Below are positions 16,583 to 22,671 of a DNA stretch of 64,000 nucleotides, one piece after another. Under the pieces are notes generated by a model. It did not search any database. It saw nothing but the letters and a program-made list of their open reading frames with translations, and had not been told where the DNA came from. The position numbers and the translations under genes are program-made. This stretch comes from JAJDUF01 sp965238265 (GTDB lineage: Bacteria > Chloroflexota > UBA11872 > UBA12225 > JAJDUF01), in NCBI GenBank assembly GCA_965238265.1, contig OZ250185.1, positions 3,348,001 through 3,412,000 on the forward strand, written 5' to 3'. The first letter of the stretch is position 1, and the number at the start of each line of letters is the position of its first letter.

Positions 16583-17467
16583 GTGGGCAATACGACGCTG
16601 CAACGCGACGTCACGATCAAGTCTGCGGCCGAGTTCGAGCAGATGCGCGCGGCCGGGGCACTGGTCGCGCAGGTCCACCGGCGGCTGGCAGCCGAGGCAA
16701 AACCCGGGGTGAGCACCGCAGACCTCGATCAGATCGCCGAGGCCATGACCCGTGAAGCCGGCGCCACGCCGTCGTTCAAGGGGTATCATGGCTTCCCGGC
16801 GTGCATTTGCGCCAGCATCAATGACGAGATCGTACACGGTATCCCCAGCCGGCGACGCGTGCTGAAAGCGGGTGATCTGCTCAGTATTGACTTTGGCGCG
16901 ATCATTGACGGTTGGCACGGCGACGCGGCCATCACGATCCCCATCGGCAATGTGGACCCGGCGGCGCTACGCTTGGTGGAGATCACGCGCGAGGCGCTGT
17001 ATCTCTCGATAGCGCTTGCCCGCGCTGGCAATACGCTTGGCGATGTTGGCGCCGTGGTCGAGCGTCACGCCCGCGCTCACGGCTACAAGGTGGTGCGCGA
17101 GTACTGTGGGCATGGCATCGGCCGCCAGATGCACGAGGAGCCAGCCGTCCCGAACCATGGCCAGCCCGGCCGCGGTGATGTCTTGCAGCCGGGCATGGCT
17201 ATCGCTATCGAGCCGATGCTCCTGCTGGGCGACGACACGACCTCGGTAGACCCGGACGGCTGGACGGTGCGTACCGCCGACCGCCGGTTGTCGGCGCACT
17301 GGGAGCATACGGTGGCGATTACCGAGAACGGCCCCGACATCCTGACCCGCCTGCCCGACGACCACGCGCCGGACCGCTTCCTCGCGGCAGCGGTGGCGCA
17401 GCTCGACCGGCAGCCTCCACGCCGCAAGACCAAGCACACCCGCCGCCGGCGGCGCGCGCGGCGATAA
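16583..17467 (+). CDS. map: Type I methionine aminopeptidase
   Basis: Removes the initiator methionine from nascent proteins. All five metal ligands are present: D103 (SIDFGA), D114 (WHGDAA), H177 (GHGIGRQMHEEP), E210 (AIEPM) and E241 (WEHTVAIT), plus the substrate-binding H85 (IVHGIP). The protein has a roughly 35-residue C-terminal tail very rich in Arg/Lys (final 18 residues almost all basic) that ordinary MAPs lack; ribosome or RNA association is possible. GTG start directly after the LarA-like gene, suggesting one operon. Confidence 0.95.
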   Translation: MGNTTLQRDVTIKSAAEFEQMRAAGALVAQVHRRLAAEAKPGVSTADLDQIAEAMTREAGATPSFKGYHGFPACICASINDEIVHGIPSRRRVLKAGDLLSIDFGAIIDGWHGDAAITIPIGNVDPAALRLVEITREALYLSIALARAGNTLGDVGAVVERHARAHGYKVVREYCGHGIGRQMHEEPAVPNHGQPGRGDVLQPGMAIAIEPMLLLGDDTTSVDPDGWTVRTADRRLSAHWEHTVAITENGPDILTRLPDDHAPDRFLAAAVAQLDRQPPRRKTKHTRRRRRARR

Positions 17468-17483
17468 GCGACAAGGGAGACAT

Positions 17484-17849
17484 ATGGCTGCTGACGAAAC
17501 GACAACGCTCGATCTGGGTATTGGCCCCGAAATGGAAGAGGGGCTAGAGATGCTCAGTAAGCTGGAGGGTATTACGGACATCTCGGCGATGGATGGCCCA
17601 CTCTTGACGTTCTCCGGGCGCCTCGTCACGACGCTGGACGGCTTTGGCGCCATCACGCGCGTAGACGTGTTCGCGTGTACTCGTGGGTGGTATCTCTTTT
17701 TCGTGCCGCAGGAGCGGGAGAATTGGGCCGCTGCCGGCGCCGATCTCAAAGGCGCTATCGCGGATATTCCCGATGCCGCCTGCGCCGCCGAGGTACGCGC
17801 CGCACTTGGGCGGGTTGTGCTGTTCCCGGACGACGCCGGGATCGCTTGA
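17484..17849 (+). CDS. Hypothetical small soluble protein
   Basis: 121 residues, acidic, without hydrophobic segments or recognisable motifs. The central part (RLVTTLDGFGAITRVDVFACTRGWYLFFVPQ) looks like a compact alpha/beta fold. The ATG has an AAGGGAG site 6 bases upstream and lies 16 bp after map in the same orientation, so it is likely co-expressed with map and the downstream cysteine synthase. Confidence 0.65.
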   Translation: MAADETTTLDLGIGPEMEEGLEMLSKLEGITDISAMDGPLLTFSGRLVTTLDGFGAITRVDVFACTRGWYLFFVPQERENWAAAGADLKGAIADIPDAACAAEVRAALGRVVLFPDDAGIA

Positions 17850-17885
17850 CGCGGGATCGGGCCGGCGCCACCACGACTTGGCAGG

Positions 17886-18872
17886 ATGACTAATCAGATG
17901 CGTGATACTTCGCCGCAGACAAGCACATCCGGCAGCGTACTCGACGCGATTGGCCACACGCCGCTGGTCGCCTTGGATCGCCTCGGCGCCGGCTTGCCGA
18001 GCCGGGTGCTGGCCAAGCTGGAGTTCTATAGCCCCGGCGGCAGCATCAAGGACCGGGCGGCCTTGCGGATGATCGAGACCGCCGAGCGCGATGGTCGCCT
18101 CCGGCCCGGCGGGACAGTGATCGAGCTAACCAGCGGCAATATGGGGACGGGGTTAGCGATCACCTGTGCCGTCAAAGGCTATCGGATGATCGCCGTCATG
18201 TCGGAAGGCAACAGCCTGGAGCGCCGCCGCATGCTGGCCGCTTACGGTGCCCAGGTCGAGCTGGTGCCGCAAGTCGGCGAGTCACGCCCCGGACAAGTCT
18301 CGAAGGAAGACCTGGAGCTAGTCGAGCAGCGCACGAGGGAGCTTGTGCAGGAGTTAGGCGCCTTTTGGCCCGACCAGTTCGAGAACCTCGACAACGCCGC
18401 CGCGCATGAACTGACCACCGGCGCCGAAATCTGGGAGCAGACCGGCGGCACAGTGACCCACTTCACGGCGATGGCCGGCACCGGCGGCACGCTGGTCGGT
18501 GTGGCGCGCGCGCTCAAGCAGCGCAATCCGGCGGTGCGTTGCTATGGCGGTGAGCCGGCGACGGCGCCCTACTTGGCCGGCGAGCCGGTTACGGACACCA
18601 GCCACCAAATCCAGGGCACCGGCTATGCCCACGATCTCAGCCTGTGGGACGAGGACCTCGTCGCCGGCTACGTCACGGCGACCGACGAGGACGCGATTGA
18701 AACGGCGCGGCTGCTGGCCATCCGCGAGGGCATCTTCGGCGGCTTCTCCGGCGGCGCCAACGTCTCCTGCGCCTTCCAACTGGCGCGCGAGGCGCCGCCC
18801 GGCTCGGTGATCGTCACGGTGATTCCCGACACCGGCCTGAAGTACCTCAGCACCAACCTCTACCCCGATTAG
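17886..18872 (+). CDS. cysK: Cysteine synthase / PLP beta-family enzyme
   Basis: Fold-type II PLP enzyme of the cysteine synthase/cystathionine beta-synthase family. PLP lysine K55 in YSPGGSIKDRAA; substrate loop TSGNMGTGLA, where Met replaces the usual Thr of TSGNTG; phosphate loop AGTGGTLVG; C-terminal FGGFSGGANV and PDTGLKYLST motifs. 328 residues, no CBS-domain tail. Likely makes cysteine from O-acetylserine or O-phosphoserine, but the altered loop leaves the exact acceptor open. Its 3' end is duplicated about 1.4 kb downstream. Confidence 0.88.
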   Translation: MTNQMRDTSPQTSTSGSVLDAIGHTPLVALDRLGAGLPSRVLAKLEFYSPGGSIKDRAALRMIETAERDGRLRPGGTVIELTSGNMGTGLAITCAVKGYRMIAVMSEGNSLERRRMLAAYGAQVELVPQVGESRPGQVSKEDLELVEQRTRELVQELGAFWPDQFENLDNAAAHELTTGAEIWEQTGGTVTHFTAMAGTGGTLVGVARALKQRNPAVRCYGGEPATAPYLAGEPVTDTSHQIQGTGYAHDLSLWDEDLVAGYVTATDEDAIETARLLAIREGIFGGFSGGANVSCAFQLAREAPPGSVIVTVIPDTGLKYLSTNLYPD

Positions 18873-18901
18873 TTAGCTACAGAGCACACAGAGAGGCAGA
18901 G
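18827..18901. repeat. Direct repeat copy 1: cysK 3' end plus terminal repeat
   Basis: About 75 bp covering the last 15 codons of cysK and the following AGCTACAGAGCACACAGAGAG. It matches 20251-20325 at roughly 85 percent with a 3-base gap that preserves the reading frame. Confidence 0.7.
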
Positions 18902-19250
18902 CACGTTTCCTCCCCCGGTCATTGCTCTGAAAACACCGCCATCCCCGCGCACGCGGGAATCCATGTCTCCCGATCCCAGCGAGAGCGTGCTGAGGTGCGG
19001 GGATTGCCAGCATCAGGATTCCCAGGATGAGGAGATGAGCAGGATTGCACGCCAGCGCAAGCCACCTATCCTGCCCATCATCTAATCCCGTATATCCTGA
19101 TGCTGACAGAGCGGCACCGGCGTCTCGCCCGCCATTGCTCTGAACGGAGGGTGTCCTGCGGCTTGGCGCAGTGATCGGTGAGCCACAACGGTCATGATGC
19201 ACCCCGTCGGAGTGGGTGTACTACTACCAGAACAGCCACCAACGGCACAG
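18873..19250. repeat. Non-coding repeat-rich gap between cysK and Uma2
   Basis: No gene seen. It holds the CACAGAGCACACAGAG repeat (18875-18895), a REP-like palindrome CCCGCGCACGCGGGAATCCA (18943-18963), and a stretch at about 19006-19101 with repeated CAGGAT/ATCCTG words including CAGCATCAGGAT and its inverse ATCCTGATGCTG. Confidence 0.5.
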
Positions 19251-20135
19251 CTAACTGTCCGTTGGCCGCCGCCGGAGTTGTGTCCGCAGTTGCTGCAGCT
19301 CGGCCTCGACGGCGTGCCGCTTGGCTCTTTCGGCAGCCGCGCGGGTTTCGGCGGCGCGGCGCGCCGCCCGTTCCGTCAACCGGTCAGCCTGCTCGGCCGC
19401 GACCTGCGCTTCAGCCGCATCCCGTTCGGCCTCAGCAGCTTCGCGGGCAGCCCGCTCCGCTTGACGGGCCGCCGCTACCTCCTGCCAGCCCTCCAAGTAG
19501 GTGCCTGTCGTCGGGTCGTACAACCGCGGCCAGCCACCATCCCAGCACAGGCTCATCCCCAGCAGCGGACTGTACCCCTTCAGGATGCCGTCCGGCGCCG
19601 TGGTCAACTCAATGGGTTGGTATTCTCCGGCCACCAGCCGATCCCCGGCCAACCGCTGCCCGTGATACTTGCCCTTCTTCGTCGGATCAAAGCGCCAGTA
19701 TTCCGGGACGCCGATCCGGGCGTAGATCCCCCGCTTCCGGCCCACGTCCTCCCGTCCGGTGCTGGACGAGGCGATCTCCAGCACCCAGTCCGGCGGCTTG
19801 CCCACTTCCCAGGGCAAGTAGAGCTTGCGCGGCCGGATCGCCTGGGCGTCCACCCCAAAGGCCAGGTACACGTCCGGAGAGACGCGCACATTGAGGTCGC
19901 GCCGGTCGTAGCAGATGATCGTGTTGGAATCGAGAAAGACATCGGGACGGCGGTCGAAGTCGGTAACGTGGGCGGCGAGGAGGTTGAGGATTTCGCGCAG
20001 CTGGCGGTTCTGTTCCATCGCGTCAGGCTTCTGGACCGGCTCGTTCGGATCGTAGTCGAGACGAGCGTAGTCAATGGGGCCCAACCGGCGGTAGGGCCGC
20101 ACGGTGGTCGTGGTGGTTGTGGCTATAGTTGCCAT
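19251..20135 (-). CDS. Uma2-family (DUF820) putative endonuclease with coiled-coil tail
   Basis: Uma2 proteins have a PD-(D/E)XK nuclease-like fold and unknown biological role. The core shows LNVRVSPDVYLAFGV (acidic residue), DWVLEIASSSTG (Glu of the core) and KRGIYARIGVPEYWRFDP. The last 80 residues are almost entirely Ala/Glu/Arg repeats (AEAERDAAEAQ type) predicted as a long coiled coil, common in cyanobacterial and Chloroflexota members. 294 residues. It lies alone on the minus strand between two copies of the cysK 3' end. Confidence 0.85.
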   Translation of the reverse strand: MATIATTTTTTVRPYRRLGPIDYARLDYDPNEPVQKPDAMEQNRQLREILNLLAAHVTDFDRRPDVFLDSNTIICYDRRDLNVRVSPDVYLAFGVDAQAIRPRKLYLPWEVGKPPDWVLEIASSSTGREDVGRKRGIYARIGVPEYWRFDPTKKGKYHGQRLAGDRLVAGEYQPIELTTAPDGILKGYSPLLGMSLCWDGGWPRLYDPTTGTYLEGWQEVAAARQAERAAREAAEAERDAAEAQVAAEQADRLTERAARRAAETRAAAERAKRHAVEAELQQLRTQLRRRPTDS

Positions 20136-20250
20136 CGCGGATCTCCAGGCGGAGCATCACCGGTCCCAGCCTGCGCGCGGGTGATGTCGCAGACGGCGCC
20201 GGTCACTCCCAGACCATCACCAGCATAACTCAAGAGGTGGCAAGCTGCCA

Positions 20251-20325
20251 CGACACCGGCCGCAAGCACCTAAGCACCAACCTCTACGATTAAGTAGCCA
20301 CAGAGCACACAGAGAGCACAGAGAT
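20251..20325. repeat. Direct repeat copy 2: orphan cysK 3' fragment
   Basis: Encodes DTGRKHLSTNLYD plus stop, against DTGLKYLSTNLYPD at the true cysK end, then the same CACAGAGCACACAGAG repeat. It has no upstream gene body, so it is a gene remnant. Confidence 0.7.
20296..20316. repeat. Left 21-bp terminal inverted repeat of GxxExxY element
   Basis: AGCCACAGAGCACACAGAGAG, a perfect inverse of the 21 bases at 20716-20736. The pair tightly brackets the GxxExxY gene. Confidence 0.75.
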
Positions 20326-20333
20326 GAGCGCAT

Positions 20334-20699
20334 TCAGAGTGAAATGCGCTTGATCCCAGCCACAAGGCGACGCTCTCCAAAGTTGATCAGTAAGCCCCGT
20401 CGCAGATTCGTAGCCTTCAGGTAGGAGAGCAACTGGGCGGTCGCTACTTCATCAAGCTTCCGCACGGCTTTGACTTCTATGACAACCTCACCTTCGACAA
20501 CCAGATCAAGCCGCTGCCCCTTGATGGCCCGGCCTTTGTAGAAAACGTCTAGCTCCTTCTGGCGCTCGAACGTGATACCTCGTAGCGAGAACTCGACACA
20601 CAGCGCTTCCTCATAGATGGATTCCAGTAAGCCAGGACCGAGATGGCGATGCACCTCAATGGCCGCACCAATGATCTTCTCCGTAAGCGAGTCTCCCAT
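20334..20699 (-). CDS. GxxExxY family protein (PDDEXK-like)
   Basis: A 121-residue protein with the naming motif GPGLLESIYEEAL (G-x-x-E-x-x-Y), followed by LDLVVEGEVVIEVKAV, which matches the D...E-x-K core of PD-(D/E)XK nuclease-like folds. These proteins are widespread, small and uncharacterised. The gene is flanked by perfect 21-bp inverted repeats less than 40 bp away on either side, which is the layout of a small mobile unit. Confidence 0.88.
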   Translation of the reverse strand: MGDSLTEKIIGAAIEVHRHLGPGLLESIYEEALCVEFSLRGITFERQKELDVFYKGRAIKGQRLDLVVEGEVVIEVKAVRKLDEVATAQLLSYLKATNLRRGLLINFGERRLVAGIKRISL

Positions 20700-20715
20700 C
20701 TCTGTCTAGCACTTC

Positions 20716-20736
20716 CTCTCTGTGTGCTCTGTGGCT
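20716..20736. repeat. Right 21-bp terminal inverted repeat of GxxExxY element
   Basis: CTCTCTGTGTGCTCTGTGGCT, exact reverse complement of 20296-20316. It ends 15 bp before the stop of the neighbouring selenoprotein gene. Confidence 0.75.
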
Positions 20737-20751
20737 AAACGCCCCCTGTGG

Positions 20752-22380
20752 CTAAGAATGCTCCGGGTGGGCGCGACGAGTCTCGTCTAGCGGGATGGTG
20801 GTGGTGTCGAGGGTAGCGAGGTCTACTACTCGTAGCGCATGGTTGTTCGTGTCGGCGACGAAGAGCTTGCCGCGGGCCAGCGCCAGCCCGCCCGGCTCCG
20901 AAAACCGTGCAGCCGTGCCAACGCCGTCGGTATGGGCGCCCGATCCGGGTACGCCGAGCAGCGTCCTGGCCTCGCGTGTCCGGGGATCGAGCCGCTTGAT
21001 CTTGTGGTTGTAGGTATCGGCAACCAAGAGCGCCGGACCGCCGGGCGCAGTGGACCACAGGCAGACGTCGAGCGGGTGCTGGAGCCGGACCCGCTCGGCG
21101 CTGGCATCGGTATCGCCGAAGTCGAATAGCCCGGTGCCGACCAACGTCTCTACCTGGCCGCCGTCCAGGTGGATCGCGCGGATCGCGCTCGTCTCGCTGT
21201 CCGCGACGTAGAGCACGTCCGCCGCCGGATCGAGCGCCAGGCCGCTCGGTTGCGCGAAGCAGGACTCCTGTCGCGAGCCGTCGAGGATGTCTTCCCGCCC
21301 GCTCCCGGCGAACGGTGCGATGGTGCCGTTGGCCAGGTCGTGTACCCAGATTTGGTGCAGCCCGGCCATCGCAATGAACAGCAGGCCACGATCCGGGTAG
21401 TCCTGCTTCTCGCTGTTGGCGCCGCCGCCGGCGGTGGCCGTCCGCGCCGGGTCGGATAGCAGCGCCAGGTCCCACGGCGAGGAGAGGTCCGTTTGGAGGG
21501 CCGGACCGCCACCACCGAACGAGCGGGCCTGCTTCCCCGTTCCGGCGAGCGTCGTGACCGCGCCGGTGGCCGGACTGACCCGACGGATGGCGTGGTTTTC
21601 GGTGTCGGCAACATAGACCGTGCCGGTGACGGGATCAACGGCCATACCCTGGGGCCAGTGCAGCTGCGCTTCTCGCGCCGGACCGTCGCGCAGCCCCGGC
21701 TCGCCCGACCCGATGATGTGGTGGACGCTGCCATCGAGCGTTCGCAGTCCGGTGACGACGAGGCGATGGTGATTGGAGTCGGCGACGTAGACGTGCCCAT
21801 TGCCCCGCTCGTCTACCGCGACCTTGCCGGGGAAGGCGAGCGTTGCCGCGGCCGGCCCGGTTTGCGCGGCTGGGCCGGTGGCCCCGAAGTCGAGTACGCG
21901 GCGATCCAGCCAGCCATGGGCATCGAACTCGTCCAGCATTCGGTCAATGATCGGCGCGAGCTGACCGGCCGCGAACTCGCCCTCGTGTTTGCCGATGACC
22001 TTCCCCAAGGGGTCAACAAACATCAGCGTCGGCCAGGCGCGCACGCTGTACCGCTGCCAGATGGCAAATTCGTGGTCGTTGACGACGGGGTGGTAGATGG
22101 CGTGGCGACGCACGGCTTGCGCGACGGCCTCGGTCGCCTGCTCTTGGGAAAACTTGGCCGAGTGAACGCCGACGACGGTGAGCGTCTCGGCGTAACGCTG
22201 CTCCAACTCCCGCAACTGCGGAAGGATATGCAAGCAGTTAATTCAGCAGAAGGTCCAGAAATCGAGGATCACCAGCCGGCCCGCCAGATCGGCCAGCCGC
22301 AGCGGCCGGTCGGTGTTGATCCAGGCCAGCCCGTCCGGAAACTCCGGCGCCCGCACCTGTCCCGCATACGCTGTCGTCAT
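20752..22380 (-). CDS. Thioredoxin-like/NHL-repeat protein, probable selenoprotein (C-U-x-x-C)
   Basis: Homologue of NHLRC2-type proteins: an N-terminal thioredoxin-like domain followed by NHL beta-propeller repeats (repeated VYVADTENHAIRRV-type blades from about residue 130). The open frame is interrupted only by a UGA at 22243-22245, exactly where relatives have the second Cys of CCINC: the local sequence is FWTFC-U46-INCLHILP. Reading through gives 542 residues from an ATG at 22380 with a GGGAGGG site. The protein upstream of the UGA (APEFPDGLAWINTDRPLRLADL...) is a normal thioredoxin-fold start. A stem-loop suited to selenocysteine insertion follows the UGA. Likely a thiol/selenol oxidoreductase; its partner is unknown. 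Confidence 0.85.
22207..22245 (-). promoter_or_regulatory. Bacterial SECIS-like element downstream of in-frame UGA
   Basis: Starting 18 bases after the UGA (22243-22245) the mRNA reads CUUCCGC-AGUU-GCGGGAG: a 7-bp stem (including one U-G pair) closed by a 4-base loop whose second base is G, with the loop 26-29 bases from the UGA. This fits the usual description of bacterial SECIS: a short stem, small apical loop with an early guanine, and loop 16-37 bases from UGA. Confidence 0.75.
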
Positions 22381-22424
22381 AGAGACACCCTCCCTCTGCC
22401 TAGAGCATAGCGCAGGGCCGGGTC

Positions 22425-22500
22425 AAGCCACACACACAGAGATGCGGTCATGCCACTGGATTCTGCTTCATTCTGTGTGTTGTCGGTGTGCGCTGTGGCT
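22425..22500. repeat. Gene-less relative of the CACAGAG inverted-repeat pair
   Basis: AGCCACACACACAGAG at the left and TGTGTGTTGTCGGTGTGCGCTGTGGCT at the right: degenerate versions of the two GxxExxY-flanking repeats with only about 30 bases between, suggesting a deleted or non-autonomous copy. Confidence 0.45.
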
Positions 22501-22521
22501 AGTTTGTGTTGACATTTGCGA

Positions 22522-22634
22522 TAGAAGGTGGTTCCGCCAACCCCATTTCGTCATTGCGGCGGAAGCCGGAATCCAGGCGCCTGGGGCCGCAGCCAGCGCA
22601 CCCGTTCTGGATTCCCGCTTGCGCGGGAGTGACC
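22522..22634. repeat. REP-like palindromes left of the copper locus
   Basis: Two palindromes: GTCATTGCGGCGGAAGCCGGAATCCA (about 22551-22576) and CTGGATTCCCGCTTGCGCGGGAGTGA (22607-22633). The segment from about 22525 to 22576 recurs inverted at about 25859-25915, on the other side of copA-csoR. Confidence 0.55.
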
Positions 22635-22671
22635 GGGGAAGGTCAACAGCGCCTAGAGGTAAGGAGCTGCA

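Noticed and set aside
18873..20300. Integron or phage attachment site to explain the cysK end duplication
   Set aside because: No integrase, attC-like structure or tRNA target is present; the duplication is reported without a named mechanism.
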